Assembly (NCBI GenBank): GCA_934277975.1
Contig: CAKQWE010000001.1
Coordinates: 1-64,000 of the forward strand
Source: an uncultured Spirochaetales bacterium
Lineage (GTDB): Bacteria > Spirochaetota > Spirochaetia > Sphaerochaetales > Sphaerochaetaceae
Direction of reading: 5' to 3'
DNA length: 64,000 nt
Shown in pieces: positions 21,713-31,051 of the stretch; position 1 is the first letter of the stretch; every line of letters starts with the position of its first letter. The translations under genes and the position numbers were made by a program. A model generated the notes under the pieces. The model saw only the letters and a list, made by a program, of their open reading frames with translations, did no database searches and was not told the DNA's origin.

Positions 21713-23614
21713 TCAGGCCTCCTTTATTGCATTGAACTTGCAGGTCGCTATACAGGAACCGCAGCGTATGCATTTGGTCAGATCTATGTTGAAAGGCTCC
21801 TTTATCTTGCCGTTTATGGCACCAACGGGACACTTTCTGGAACAGGCGGAGCATCCTTTGCATACAAGTGGATCTATATATATCCTCTTGAGCTTCTGGC
21901 ATTGCCCTGCAGGACACTTCTTTTCGTAGACGTGTGCTTCGTATTCGGCTCTGAAGTTCTTTATGGTACTCACAACAGGATTTGGAGCGGACTTTCCAAG
22001 ACCGCACAATGCGGTGTTGGAAATCGTATCGCTAAGCTCTTCAAGAAGTTCAATGTCGCCCTCGTTTCCGTTGCCTTCGACTATGCGCTCAAGGATTTCA
22101 AGCATCCTCTTCGTACCTTCACGGCATGGAACGCACTTTCCGCAGGATTCGTTCTGAGTGAAATGCATGAAGAACCTTGCAACCTCAACCATGCATGTGT
22201 GGCTGTCCATTACGACAAGGCCGCCGGATCCAATCATGGCTCCAATCTTCTTGAGAGTATCGAAGTCAAGCGGAAGATCCAAATGGTCTTTGGTAAGACA
22301 TGCTCCTGACGGACCGCCTATCTGAACGGCCTTGAACTCGCCATCACCACGCATACCTCCGCCTATGTCGAAGATTATCTTCCTAAGCGTCGTCCCCATA
22401 GGTACTTCTATGAGACCAGTGTTGGTGATGTTTCCAGTAAGGGCGAACGCCTTTGTTCCAGGGCTTGTGGGGGTTCCAATGGAAAGGTACCACTTCGCAC
22501 CCTTGCTTATGATTTGAGAAACGGTTGCGAACGTCTCAACGTTGTTGAGGACCGTTGGGCTGTCGAAAAGGCCGTGCTCTGTTGTTCTTGGAGGCTTGAC
22601 CCTTGGGAATCCTCTCTTTCCCTCGATGGAGGCCGTAAGTGCGGAGCCTTCACCACAGACGAACGCACCTGCGCCCTTTGCAATATGAATTCTGAACGAG
22701 AATCCAGAGCCCATGATGTCGTCTCCAAGAATTCCAAGCTCCTCAGCCTGGGCTATGGCGTTCATAAGTCTTCTGACGGCCAATGGATATTCAGCTCTAA
22801 CATAGATGTAGCCTTCCTGTGCACCTACTGCGACACCGGCTATCATCATGCCTTCAAGCATCCTGTGCGGGTCGCCTTCCATGATCGACCTGTCCATGAA
22901 CGCACCTGGGTCGCCCTCGTCGCCATTGCACACGATGTATTTGCGCTCACCCTTGGCATGACGCACCTGCTCCCATTTCTTGCCGGTTGGGAATCCTCCG
23001 CCTCCACGACCACGGAGCATGGACAGGGAAATCTCGGACACAATGTCATCGGGCTGCATATCGAAGAGGGCCTTCTCAAACGCCTCGTAGCCGCCAATTG
23101 CAATGTATTCGTCTATGCTGTCTGCATCTATCTTTCCGCAATGTTCAAGGACGACACGCGTCTGCTGCTTGTAGAACGGAATCTCCTCCTGCTTGCGGTA
23201 GATCTCGTCGCCAATCCTGTAGGCCAAACGGTCCACGCACTCGCCGTTCTTGACAGTCTTCTCGACAATCTCATTGCAATCGTCAACCTTGACCTTGGTA
23301 TACAACCAACCCTGAGGCTCTATTCGCACAAGCGGTCCCATCTCGCAAAAGCCGTGGCAACCGCTCTTTTTAAGGCCGATGCTGTTGTCGTGCGGCTCTT
23401 TTTCAAGGGATACTTCCACATTTAGGCCATTGTTTTCCATCTGAGCCTTGAGGCTCTCGTATATCTTGAGGGAACCGCCAGCGACACAACCGGTACCACC
23501 GCACACGATGATCTTGCTCGTTTGGGAGGTATATGCCTTGGCCATGGTCTCCCTTAGTTTCTGAAGATCCTTCCTGCTCTTTACGGCCTTTGTCTTCATG
23601 GTGTTTGCGCTCAT
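21713..23614 (-). CDS. hydB: NADH-binding flavoprotein subunit HydB of the bifurcating hydrogenase
   Basis: The 633-residue NuoF-like subunit has an N-terminal thioredoxin-like [2Fe-2S] domain (GGTGCVAGGS and KSGCHGFCEMGPL), the FMN/NADH site (GRGGGGFPTGKKWE, CNGDEGDPGAFMDRS), an SLBB region, a [4Fe-4S] site (ESCGKCVPCREGT) and a C-terminal two-cluster ferredoxin domain (CKGCSACSRKCP, CIRCGSCIATCK). It passes electrons between NAD(H) and the Fe-S chain to HydA. It overlaps hydC by four bases. The layout matches HydB of Thermotoga-type enzymes. Confidence 0.93.
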   Translation of the reverse strand: MSANTMKTKAVKSRKDLQKLRETMAKAYTSQTSKIIVCGGTGCVAGGSLKIYESLKAQMENNGLNVEVSLEKEPHDNSIGLKKSGCHGFCEMGPLVRIEPQGWLYTKVKVDDCNEIVEKTVKNGECVDRLAYRIGDEIYRKQEEIPFYKQQTRVVLEHCGKIDADSIDEYIAIGGYEAFEKALFDMQPDDIVSEISLSMLRGRGGGGFPTGKKWEQVRHAKGERKYIVCNGDEGDPGAFMDRSIMEGDPHRMLEGMMIAGVAVGAQEGYIYVRAEYPLAVRRLMNAIAQAEELGILGDDIMGSGFSFRIHIAKGAGAFVCGEGSALTASIEGKRGFPRVKPPRTTEHGLFDSPTVLNNVETFATVSQIISKGAKWYLSIGTPTSPGTKAFALTGNITNTGLIEVPMGTTLRKIIFDIGGGMRGDGEFKAVQIGGPSGACLTKDHLDLPLDFDTLKKIGAMIGSGGLVVMDSHTCMVEVARFFMHFTQNESCGKCVPCREGTKRMLEILERIVEGNGNEGDIELLEELSDTISNTALCGLGKSAPNPVVSTIKNFRAEYEAHVYEKKCPAGQCQKLKRIYIDPLVCKGCSACSRKCPVGAINGKIKEPFNIDLTKCIRCGSCIATCKFNAIKEA

Positions 23615-24096
23615 CTTGCATCCTCCTTGACCTTGAGGCTGTAGATGACCTCCATGGCCTTGTCTGGTGTCATTGCAGGGTGGACCTCATCGTTCACAGT
23701 CATAACCGGTGCAAGCCCACAGGCTCCAAGGCAGGAAACCGTTTCAATGGTGAAAAGCTGGTCGTCAGTAGTCTTCTTCTGGACTGTAACGCCAAGCTCG
23801 GATCTTACACGCTCCAGAATTGGGACGGAACCTCTGACATGGCAGGCGGTGCCATCGCAGAACTTTATGACGTATTTGCCCTTCTTCTCCAAAGAGAAGT
23901 TCTCATAGAAAGTGGCTACGCTGTAGATGCGGGCCTCGCTCATATCAAGCTTTGCAGCCAGATAAGGGAAGACCTCCTCCGGCAGATAGTGGTAATGTTC
24001 CTGTATCGTCTGCAGTATTGCAATGATGGAGGACTGCTTTGAACCGCACTTGGACAGAGCCTCGTCCACAATCGAATAGTCGAAAGCCTCAGGCAT
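23611..24096 (-). CDS. hydC: [2Fe-2S] subunit HydC (NuoE-like)
   Basis: The 161-residue NuoE-type protein has the four-Cys [2Fe-2S] site spread over FCDGTACHVRGS and SCLGACGLAPV, and the N-terminal helical bundle ending in LPEEVFPYLAAKL. It is the first gene of hydCBA and is joined to hydB by an ATGA overlap. It is required for the trimeric bifurcating hydrogenase. About 190 bp of AT-rich DNA precede it and must contain the promoter; no regulator site stands out. Confidence 0.92.
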   Translation of the reverse strand: MPEAFDYSIVDEALSKCGSKQSSIIAILQTIQEHYHYLPEEVFPYLAAKLDMSEARIYSVATFYENFSLEKKGKYVIKFCDGTACHVRGSVPILERVRSELGVTVQKKTTDDQLFTIETVSCLGACGLAPVMTVNDEVHPAMTPDKAMEVIYSLKVKEDAR

Positions 24097-24347
24097 GTAG
24101 GTCTCCTTGTTTTAGTAAATGTTAGAGTATCGGCTCATATTACAATGAAAGAAACATCAAGAAAAAGCACATTGAGAAAAAAAATAATGTTTTGTTATGA
24201 GGTATACAGGATCCATCTAACCTATATGCGAACCCGATAAGGACTTGAAACCCAAGAAAAACTGCGAAAAAACTGAAGCACCACTTTCAATTTGGTTCTT
24301 CACGGAAAGTTGGGGGATTGAAAAAAGGGCGGTTCTACAATTGTACA

Positions 24348-24419
24348 TCTAGCCGCTCTGGGCTTTCTGGACGTTCTGGCCTATCTAGCCTATCCAGCCG
24401 CTCCAGCCGCTCTGAAACG
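24348..24419. repeat. 9-bp tandem array
   Basis: Eight units run in exact 9-bp register: variants of TCTAGCCTA, TCCAGCCGC and TCTGGACGT. Confidence 0.8.
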
Positions 24420-24511
24420 GTCTGGATTCGGGCATCTGTGACGCCCGGGTGCCGAAAGGCATACCCGGCTGCGCCATTGGACGCTCCATTGCAGGCTGCA
24501 GACGCTGGATT

Positions 24512-24577
24512 GTGAGTTTTTCGTGGTGATGGTGAGCTTGGTGAGTGTGGTGAGGATGGTGCGTTTGTGAGCATTGT
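24512..24577 (+). repeat. Stray copy of the RAYT-element end array
   Basis: From GTGAGTTTTT to CATGGTG this stretch aligns with the reverse complement of 11023-11110. The alignment has a single gap of exactly one 9-bp unit and scattered substitutions. No transposase gene is next to it. Confidence 0.65.
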
Positions 24578-24663
24578 GCGCATGGTGCTTGCAGAATCCA
24601 TGGGATTCTGTTCGAGCATCTTTGCAAAGAAGAGCCCATCCCACAGAAAAGCGTGAAGAGCCC

Positions 24664-25104
24664 AGAAAAACAGTCAAGAGGAAACCCAATGCAGCAAGCA
24701 AGTTCTATCTGTTCGATATAGGTGTGACCAGAAAACTGCAAGGTCTTGAAAGAATCGAAGATGGAACATCAGAGTTTGGAAGATACTTCGAGAACTACAT
24801 GGCAATGGAAATAAGGAGTTGGCTGGACTACAACGGCATAGAGGAAGGTCTCAACTACTGGCACACGCTTACAGGACAGGAAGTCGATTTCATAACAAGG
24901 GGAGAAGTCGCTGTAGAGGTCAAATCAACTTCAAATATATCGTCAAAGGACATGAAGGGGTTGAAGGCTCTCATGGAAGAAGGTCTAATCTCAAAGTACA
25001 TCATTGTGTGTAGAGAGCAGTATCCGCAGCTACTGGACAACGGAATCCTTGTCATGCCATACAAGGAGTTCTTGGAACAGCTATGGAAAGGGTCAATCGT
25101 CTGA
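24664..25104 (+). pseudogene. C-terminal part of an AAA ATPase with DUF4143
   Basis: The frame continues in from the mobile-element end and encodes about 146 residues of the DUF4143 domain: KFYLFDIGVTRKLQG, FGRYFENYMAMEIRSWLDY, then the nuclease-like core TGQEVDFITRGEVAVEVKST. The N-terminal AAA ATPase with its Walker motifs is missing. The break coincides with the ISL3-like end at 24662. These ATPases are frequent, poorly understood accessory genes in anaerobes. Confidence 0.8.
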
Positions 25105-25110
25105 TGCATC

Positions 25111-25155
25111 ATTGGCGTTAATGGTCGGCGTTTGTGGCGCTTGTGGCGGATGAGA
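25111..25155. repeat. Short 9/10-bp repeat array
   Basis: Units such as TTGGCGTTA, TTGTGGCGC and TTGTGGCGG occur between the DUF4143 relic and the end of the TetR-led operon. Confidence 0.45.
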
Positions 25156-25223
25156 CGCTCATGTGCTTGAAGACGATTGAAGTAGAGCACCGCAGAACGT
25201 ACCCGAGTGCACCTGAGGTTCCC

Positions 25224-25859
25224 TTACAGTTTCTTCCTCTTATAACCACAGTCGCAGTAAGGCCCGCCAGAGGCAATCGTGTACTGTCGCGAAAAATCGG
25301 ATGCACCACCGGCTTCGCTCATCGTGTAGTCAAGATGACACAGTGCTGGAGTTAGATCATATAGCCCAAGCTTTTTCATCAATACACAGATTCCGCATTT
25401 GGTGAAGCGCCCCTCGTATCCGCTACCGTCAGGGTATTCGTAGAACTCCATATTCCATGAATACAGATTGCGGTCGGCGGCTTTCAAGGCAGCGGTCGCC
25501 TTCATTCCGGAAATGTCCTTTGCTGTGAACTTCTTTTTTCCGCTCTTGCGACAGAACCATTTCATTGGCTTTGTCATCATGGCTTTTGCATAATACTCCG
25601 TCAGCCGCTCCACATCCGGGCGCTCCGGCATGGATAGAATGAAAGCGCCAATCATTGCACTGTTGACGATGTTCATCTTAAAACGATCCGCCTTCTCAAA
25701 CTCCGGAAGTTCACCAATAATCTCCTTGTATCTTCGCCTTGCCTTCCTTGCGATGCCTTTTGCAGAATCCGCATCATAGCCGAATACCGCCGTCAGCTGT
25801 TTTTGGAATGAATCTGAAAACAATGCCCACATTCCCAAGGGCATACCCATGTATTTCAT
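25224..25859 (-). CDS. L-2-amino-thiazoline-4-carboxylic acid hydrolase-family protein
   Basis: The 211-residue protein matches the second half of the ATC-hydrolase family (PF14196): YEGRFTKCGICVLMKKLGLYDLTPALCHLDYTM and a Cys-rich end SGGPYCDCGYKRK. The characterised member opens a thiazoline ring on the way to cysteine, but most homologues in anaerobes have unknown substrates. It is the last gene of the TetR-led operon, overlapping the DUF6796-like gene by four bases. A second, longer family member lies at 28748. Confidence 0.65.
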   Translation of the reverse strand: MKYMGMPLGMWALFSDSFQKQLTAVFGYDADSAKGIARKARRRYKEIIGELPEFEKADRFKMNIVNSAMIGAFILSMPERPDVERLTEYYAKAMMTKPMKWFCRKSGKKKFTAKDISGMKATAALKAADRNLYSWNMEFYEYPDGSGYEGRFTKCGICVLMKKLGLYDLTPALCHLDYTMSEAGGASDFSRQYTIASGGPYCDCGYKRKKL

Positions 25860-26590
25860 TGTATTGATTCCCTCCTTTCTCCATTTTCCGCCATCTTTCG
25901 CAATAGAACAAGCCCCAGCACTAGAACAAGCAGATGCCCGAAGGATTCCGTCCCATGATCAAGTTGGTCGAGCGGCCAAGGCAAAAGAGTGAATAGGTTT
26001 CCCACAATCCCCGCAAAAGCGATGGGATTGCAAAAGGATGCGAGTATCCGCTGCACCGTATTTTCCAGCGGGAGCATTTGCTTCCAGATCAGCACAAGCA
26101 TCACCACGCTCAGCAGCACATCGCACAGCAGGTATGACGCAAGCAACGGTGCAGCATTGCAGTAGAACACCTCGTTGGCGATCTCAGCCGCCACCTGCAT
26201 ATCGCCGTATTTCTCATAGGTGAACTTGAAGATCAGTGCCACATTCATGAACATGGCGTGGACATAGCCCCAGCAGACCGTGCCGGTGAGATAGGAGATC
26301 TGAAACGCTTTGACCCATTTTCGCTGCTTTGGTTGGGCGATGTGCAGGTTCAAGAGCTTCCACATCTGGTGAAAACCAATGTAATAAAACGCCGTTCCAA
26401 GAACACCGCAGATGATGCTTGCAACCATGCGCCATGTTGCCATATCGAGATAGGCGACCTTGACCATTAGGCCCATGGTTTCCACGCTTTGGGTTCTACC
26501 AATCGCTGCAAACAAAAAATCGCCTATCACATAGAGCAAGCACCCAATCATACCTGCGATGAGGGCCTTCTTTTCTTTGCAAATCTTCAC
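25856..26590 (-). CDS. DUF6796-like integral membrane protein
   Basis: The 244-residue protein has about six membrane helices and conserved-looking motifs (GDFLFA near residue 20, GFHQMWKLL near 85, LPWPLDQLDHGTESFGH near the end). The GTG at 26588-26590 is the likely start because GGAGG stands six bases upstream and the codon overlaps the preceding stop. It is the sixth gene of the seven-gene structural operon. Its function is unknown. Confidence 0.6.
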   Translation of the reverse strand: MKICKEKKALIAGMIGCLLYVIGDFLFAAIGRTQSVETMGLMVKVAYLDMATWRMVASIICGVLGTAFYYIGFHQMWKLLNLHIAQPKQRKWVKAFQISYLTGTVCWGYVHAMFMNVALIFKFTYEKYGDMQVAAEIANEVFYCNAAPLLASYLLCDVLLSVVMLVLIWKQMLPLENTVQRILASFCNPIAFAGIVGNLFTLLPWPLDQLDHGTESFGHLLVLVLGLVLLRKMAENGERRESIQ

Positions 26591-27429
26591 TGTATGCCTC
26601 CAAATCCAATCTTCACGATCTGCATTTTCATCATGCCGTCTCCAACTTTGGAGAGGAAGCGGAAAAAGCCACTGACTGAGGGGTCGCGGAGATTGCTGTA
26701 ACCTAGCATGTAGCCTCTGCTTGTGACATGTAAGCGGCTGTCCCACAATGAAAGCTCGCTTTTTGCATCCGAGACCGCAAAATATGCGCCCACATCTTTG
26801 ATCTTCGCACTCTTGAGCCATGTCTTTGCAATCATCTTTACCGCCGTGCGGTTCGCCGCATCGAAAACCAGCACACCGCTGGGGAAAGCGTTCGCCATAG
26901 CCAACACCAGGGCTCTGACCTGTTCTGTAAGAAAGTAGTAGAACACACCGGAAGCAAAGAACACCGCACCGCCAGAGGCATCGATCCTTGCAAACCATTC
27001 GGTATCATTCAAGTTGCAAGGGATATTCTCCTCTCGTTCTCCGGCAGGCAGCAATTCGTTGCGCACTGCAATTACATCAGGGAAATCCAGATTGTATATT
27101 CTGCAAATACCGTTGTCGCAGCTTTTCCCTGTGCTGTCCAGACCGCAGCCCAGATTGACAACCGCCGCGTTTGGATGGCTTTTCAGATAGTCCTTTACCT
27201 CCCATGCCAGGTCATTCTGCCGCATGGCGACCTCCAGAGAGCCGAATCGCTGCATCAGACTACGGGAGTTTTTCTCCGCCTCGGAAAAATCGTAGTCAAT
27301 CTCATTGACTAAGCGAACCGCTGTTTCGTCCCTGTAGAGATTCGGGTACAGCTCCGAGCAGACCTTCCTTGCATACAGCGGGATGATCAACGTTTCCTGC
27401 ACGGTGTTCTTCTCAATTTTGTATTTCAT
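26587..27429 (-). CDS. SAM-dependent methyltransferase, leucine-carboxyl-methyltransferase type
   Basis: The 280-residue protein follows the LCM/Ppm1 pattern: AVVNLGCGLDSTG for SAM binding, YNLDFPDVIAVRNELL with the second acidic SAM ligand, and FFASGVFYYF. These enzymes methylate carboxyl or hydroxyl groups of small molecules or proteins. Its start overlaps the end of the alpha/beta hydrolase gene by 17 bp. Operon context suggests a role in small-molecule modification or detoxification; the substrate is unknown. Confidence 0.75.
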   Translation of the reverse strand: MKYKIEKNTVQETLIIPLYARKVCSELYPNLYRDETAVRLVNEIDYDFSEAEKNSRSLMQRFGSLEVAMRQNDLAWEVKDYLKSHPNAAVVNLGCGLDSTGKSCDNGICRIYNLDFPDVIAVRNELLPAGEREENIPCNLNDTEWFARIDASGGAVFFASGVFYYFLTEQVRALVLAMANAFPSGVLVFDAANRTAVKMIAKTWLKSAKIKDVGAYFAVSDAKSELSLWDSRLHVTSRGYMLGYSNLRDPSVSGFFRFLSKVGDGMMKMQIVKIGFGGIQ

Positions 27430-28213
27430 TATGTACAGCTCCTTTTCTTGTCAATTGCAATTCCGGCATACAGTCATGTTCTGCGATATACATCAGCATT
27501 TCAGCGAAACCCTTCGGATTGCGTATCTGGTATTGCATATGATCAAACCCCTCAAATACAGGGTAATTGCCATATGGATAGGCTTCCATAACCGACTGCC
27601 GGTATTTGAAATGCTCCTCAGCACTGCCAAACTCAAAATAGGCATGCTTCTGCAGTTCTTTGGAAAGAGGGGGAAACGGTTCATCCACCAAGCTGTCCTC
27701 CATCTGTCGCCGAAAGTTCTCGTAAGTCAGGTTTTTGCCAGCGACGATAAAATATGGCTTTATGGAATCATCGTCGCACCACATGATTTTCTTCAGAGTT
27801 CCGCCCTTCGTCCAATACAAGCTCTTGATGGCAAGGTACAGCAACGGCGTCATAATGCGGCGCGTTCCTTTCCCAATCCGAGCGAACTGCCCGCCGTCAA
27901 AGAAAACATGTTCCACTGGCAGCCTTGTCTGCATCAAAAACGCCAGGGCAAGGTCTGCGCCTATGGAAGAGGCGACCACCATAGCAAGGCTTTTCACATA
28001 CAATCCTTGCAGAAAGCCCTCGACCTGTCGTATTTCGTCCGCTTTGCCGACATACTTCTGCCCATCACAGTAAACCGTAGAGGTTGGTAGGATGCAAAAA
28101 TATCTGTCCCGCAAATAGTTGGCTACAGGCTGACTGCTCTCGCCTGTCACGCCCATTGCATGAAAGAACAGCATCGCAGGATTATTTCTGTCTCCAAATG
28201 TTCTGAAAAGCAT
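27413..28213 (-). CDS. Alpha/beta hydrolase
   Basis: The 266-residue protein has the oxyanion region FFHAMGVTGES, a nucleophile elbow VASSIGADLAL (Ala-x-Ser-x-Gly form) and a late His in GFDHMQYQ. It is of the type often annotated as alpha/beta hydrolase or esterase in Firmicutes. It is cotranscribed with the methyltransferase. The substrate is unknown. Confidence 0.7.
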   Translation of the reverse strand: MLFRTFGDRNNPAMLFFHAMGVTGESSQPVANYLRDRYFCILPTSTVYCDGQKYVGKADEIRQVEGFLQGLYVKSLAMVVASSIGADLALAFLMQTRLPVEHVFFDGGQFARIGKGTRRIMTPLLYLAIKSLYWTKGGTLKKIMWCDDDSIKPYFIVAGKNLTYENFRRQMEDSLVDEPFPPLSKELQKHAYFEFGSAEEHFKYRQSVMEAYPYGNYPVFEGFDHMQYQIRNPKGFAEMLMYIAEHDCMPELQLTRKGAVHNEIQN

Positions 28214-28223
28214 TTATATCACC

Positions 28224-28718
28224 TCAGCTTTCCATAAAAAGCATCATGATTGCCGCCAGCACTGCAGAAATGACCGCCATCCCCACCGTACCGAACAACC
28301 ACTTCCTGCGCTTGTCCTTTGCGGCAATGTAGGGCTTAAGGTCCTCTGTGCCGGGAATCGTCCACGCTTTTGTGTGCCCAACCCAGTAGTCGTCAATCAA
28401 AAAACGGTCAATAAAATTCATTACAGAAAGGATAACCAACAACTGACAGAACCCTTGGAAGAATCCTTTTGCTCCATTGAGTGCATAGACACAGACCATC
28501 ACATAGGCAATATAACCAGGAACGCAAAACATCTTGAACAGCAATGCATTTCGCCTGATTTCCTTATAGGTGACCAAACCCAAGTCCACACAACGCTCCT
28601 GCACCTCCGAGCTATAAAGATGCACCATGCCCACTGCACCCTTGCGGATACCTATGGCACAGACCAGAACGAGCAGAACACCTAGTCCCAAACCTTCCAA
28701 AACCACTTGCAAAATCAT
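28224..28718 (-). CDS. Integral membrane protein of unknown function
   Basis: The 164-residue protein has about four membrane helices (about 4-22, 62-82, 88-108, 142-162) and a loop FLIDDYWVGHTKAWTIPGTEDLKPYI between the third and fourth. The ATG at 28716-28718 follows AAAGGTGGTGA. No family is recognised with certainty. It sits in the TetR-led operon, 10 bp before the alpha/beta hydrolase gene. Confidence 0.6.
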   Translation of the reverse strand: MILQVVLEGLGLGVLLVLVCAIGIRKGAVGMVHLYSSEVQERCVDLGLVTYKEIRRNALLFKMFCVPGYIAYVMVCVYALNGAKGFFQGFCQLLVILSVMNFIDRFLIDDYWVGHTKAWTIPGTEDLKPYIAAKDKRRKWLFGTVGMAVISAVLAAIMMLFMES

Positions 28719-28747
28719 ATTTCGTCTCACCACCTTTGTGTTGTTTG

Positions 28748-29449
28748 CTATTTGTTTCTCCTGAATCCATCTTCGTCCTGGTATTCAGGATGTTTTCTTA
28801 GAAATGGGTCTTTATCGCCACAGATAGTATAGTCGCACCTACAACCATCCACACAGGTGGTTGTCCTCACGAGTTTGGCATGCAGTAGCTCCATTGAAGC
28901 ATAGTCCACATTGCATAGAGCGGGCATGATGTCTGTTAATCCGAACTTTTTGGCAAATTCCGCCACAGGACATGCCGTAAATTCGTAATAGATGGGCTTG
29001 CCGTTTTCATAAGACTCAACTGCCATCTCATAATCGTGCCATACATCACAGCGTTTCTTTGCAGCAGCAAAGGCCCGATACATCAGCTTTTTCCAAAACG
29101 GCTTGTTGATGTCAACGAAGCGCATCTTCCTGAACGCAGGCAGAATAAGATTCTCCTCAATCTGCTCAATTTCGCGGAATGTGACTACATCCCGACACAC
29201 ATCGTAATAGCACATGATTGCAATGCAGTCGTATGTACCTCCCTTGCCGTTGTGGAAGTTCTTCTTTCCTCCTAGGTCTGTGCGCCATTTGGAAAGAAGC
29301 TCTGCGTATCTCAGCTGTACCTGTGTCCAGACAACCCCTCTCTTTTCAACCGGATAGTGCGAGGCTATCTTCTGCTGAATCTCTTTTCCGCAGGGCTTTG
29401 AATACAGGACATGACAGGTGCGGTCAAATTTCAATTCGTTGTCTTTCAT
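28748..29449 (-). CDS. L-2-amino-thiazoline-4-carboxylic acid hydrolase-family protein (full length)
   Basis: The 233-residue protein is a fuller member of PF14196. It shares the core CPVAEFAKKFGLTDIMPALCNVDYASME with the protein at 25224 and ends with a Cys cluster (TTTCVDGCRCDYTICGDKDPF). It overlaps the metallo-beta-lactamase fold gene by four bases. Two paralogues in one operon may act as partners or on related substrates. Confidence 0.7.
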   Translation of the reverse strand: MKDNELKFDRTCHVLYSKPCGKEIQQKIASHYPVEKRGVVWTQVQLRYAELLSKWRTDLGGKKNFHNGKGGTYDCIAIMCYYDVCRDVVTFREIEQIEENLILPAFRKMRFVDINKPFWKKLMYRAFAAAKKRCDVWHDYEMAVESYENGKPIYYEFTACPVAEFAKKFGLTDIMPALCNVDYASMELLHAKLVRTTTCVDGCRCDYTICGDKDPFLRKHPEYQDEDGFRRNK

Positions 29450-30309
29450 CTTCCCACACCTTTCAAATATCCGTCTTTTGAGTTTTCTTCGGTGTCATCA
29501 GATTCGTCATATGCATCATATGGAGCCAAAGGGTCATGCACCCGTTTCCTGAACGGCGAACAGAGCTTGTCCCTATGGGCAAAAGCAAATTCGAAATTGT
29601 CAGTCCATCCCGTGTGACCGGTCAAGAACATTGGCTTAACACCCATCTTTTCCAGCTTTGCTTCAAGAATACCAAGAGATTTTACGGCAAGGCCATTGTC
29701 CTCTGCCAATGCGGAAATGAAGCTGTAGCCACCGTCTGCACCAAACCATATTGTGTCGCCAGTAAACAGATACTTATCGTCAACGAGGTAGACCATGTGC
29801 CCCCAGGTATGGCCGGGAACAAGGAAACACCTGATTTTTACATCCCCAATGTACAGCGTTTCACCATCTTTGAGCAGCTGTTTGTGATTGTTTATGGCAA
29901 CTTGCGGCAGCTTGTACAGGTGATAGATCACTTTGCGGCGAACCTCACCAGTGAGATATCTGTTCTCGATCTCCCCTATGTACAGCTTTGCGTTCCGAAA
30001 CAATCCAGGACTGTCGGCTTCAACCGCACCCACATGGTCAGTGTCCTGGTGCGTTATGAGGATATGATGTATCGATTTTGGATCAATACCAAGCCAGCTC
30101 ATCTTCTCGGCAAGGCGGTCGTAATTGTATCCCGCATCGATCATGATTGTGGTATCGCCTTTGCGGTAGAAGAAGATATTCGCCACCCATTCGCGCACAC
30201 AGGCGACATTCTCGTCGATCCATCCTGTATTCAAAGGCTTGAATATCTCCTTGCCTCGGTACATTCTGCTCATTTCTTTTTTCTGAAATTCAGTTGCCTT
30301 CCTTGACAA
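29446..30309 (-). CDS. Metallo-beta-lactamase fold hydrolase
   Basis: The 287-residue protein has an MBL core: VREWVANIFFYR, ITHQDTDHVGA, VPGHTWGHMVYLVD and FTGDTIWFG, with GHTGW later. In the metal motif the second His of HxHxDH is Asp (H-Q-D-T-D-H), a variant seen in some families. The TTG at 30307-30309 is the probable start because AAAGGAGG lies six bases upstream. It is the first structural gene after the TetR regulator. Confidence 0.8.
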   Translation of the reverse strand: MSRKATEFQKKEMSRMYRGKEIFKPLNTGWIDENVACVREWVANIFFYRKGDTTIMIDAGYNYDRLAEKMSWLGIDPKSIHHILITHQDTDHVGAVEADSPGLFRNAKLYIGEIENRYLTGEVRRKVIYHLYKLPQVAINNHKQLLKDGETLYIGDVKIRCFLVPGHTWGHMVYLVDDKYLFTGDTIWFGADGGYSFISALAEDNGLAVKSLGILEAKLEKMGVKPMFLTGHTGWTDNFEFAFAHRDKLCSPFRKRVHDPLAPYDAYDESDDTEENSKDGYLKGVGR

Positions 30310-30394
30310 TCCAGTCCTCCTTTTTTCGCTTTCTGGCTACAAACCAAGCAATGCTTTTCAAATTGCCAATCACGACGCTTGGTCTTGCCACCCG

Positions 30395-30422
30395 GCATTG
30401 GTTAGACAAGACTAACCAATGC
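30395..30422. promoter_or_regulatory. Palindrome ahead of the MBL-led operon
   Basis: GCATTGGTTAG and CTAACCAATGC are perfect 11-bp arms around 6 bp. It lies between the TetR stop and the MBL start on the minus strand. No T-run follows in the minus direction, so an operator or attenuator is more likely than a terminator. Confidence 0.5.
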
Positions 30423-30454
30423 TTAAAAAAACACATCTCCATCACCATTTCCGT

Positions 30455-31039
30455 TTATTCAAACACCTCCATACAAGCGCCACATACCAGTGTTTCCAGC
30501 ACCTGTGGGTATAGATCCCCAATCTGTTCCTTGTGCGAAACAGTGAGGATCAGTCCTCTAACAGTGGCGGCAGCCAAGGAAGTACCTCCCTTAGGGACAA
30601 GGTCATGTTTTTCCAAAAGCTGACTGATGTGCGTTTCGTCGTCATGGTAATGGACATTTTTTACATCCTCCGGCAGTCTCTGCAAAAGAAGCTTTGCATC
30701 GTTTTCAATGAAAACCATGTCCCCGGTATTGGACAATCGCTGGCAGACGGCAAGAACCGCTTTTGCCGCACGTTGTGATGGTGGTAAACCGGCATTCTCG
30801 CACAAAGTCCTATCGGCCACCTCGTAAAGCTCGGAATGGATGCCCTCCAAAACCGCAAAGAAAAGCATTTCCTTGGATTCATAGAATCTATAGAACGAGC
30901 CTTTCGCAATCCCTACAGCCTTCGTCAACTGGTCAACGGATGTTTTCTTCATTCCCAGTGTAGTAGCACAATGCCTCGCTTCCTTCAGCAGTGCTTTGCG
31001 AAGCTGTTCTGTCTCGTAGTCCGTGAAAGCCAAGTCCAC
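30455..31039 (-). CDS. TetR-family transcription regulator
   Basis: The protein of about 194 residues has a TetR N-terminal domain: GMKKTSVDQLTKAVGIAKGSFYRFYESKEMLFFAVLE. The first codon is a GTG; a TTG two codons later (31033) is better spaced from GGAGG and may be the real start. It heads an operon of seven genes on the same strand. Its ligand is presumably related to the substrate of the encoded hydrolases. A likely operator lies at 31052-31077. Confidence 0.85.
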   Translation of the reverse strand: MDLAFTDYETEQLRKALLKEARHCATTLGMKKTSVDQLTKAVGIAKGSFYRFYESKEMLFFAVLEGIHSELYEVADRTLCENAGLPPSQRAAKAVLAVCQRLSNTGDMVFIENDAKLLLQRLPEDVKNVHYHDDETHISQLLEKHDLVPKGGTSLAAATVRGLILTVSHKEQIGDLYPQVLETLVCGACMEVFE

Positions 31040-31051
31040 GCCTCCAAAAAT

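Larger units (their letters stand above)
24294..24662. mobile_element. 369-bp non-autonomous element with ISL3-like ends
   Basis: The left end (24294-24320, plus) and the right end (24634-24662, minus) open with GGTTCTTCACGG and GGCTCTTCACGC. The left 27 bp recur exactly, inverted, at 51478-51504. The interior holds a 9-bp array and a copy of the RAYT-array sequence but no transposase. No clear target duplication is visible. It lies next to the broken end of a DUF4143 ATPase gene. Confidence 0.5.

Noticed and set aside
22514..23425. A 303-codon plus-strand frame
   Set aside because: It is the antisense shadow of hydB.
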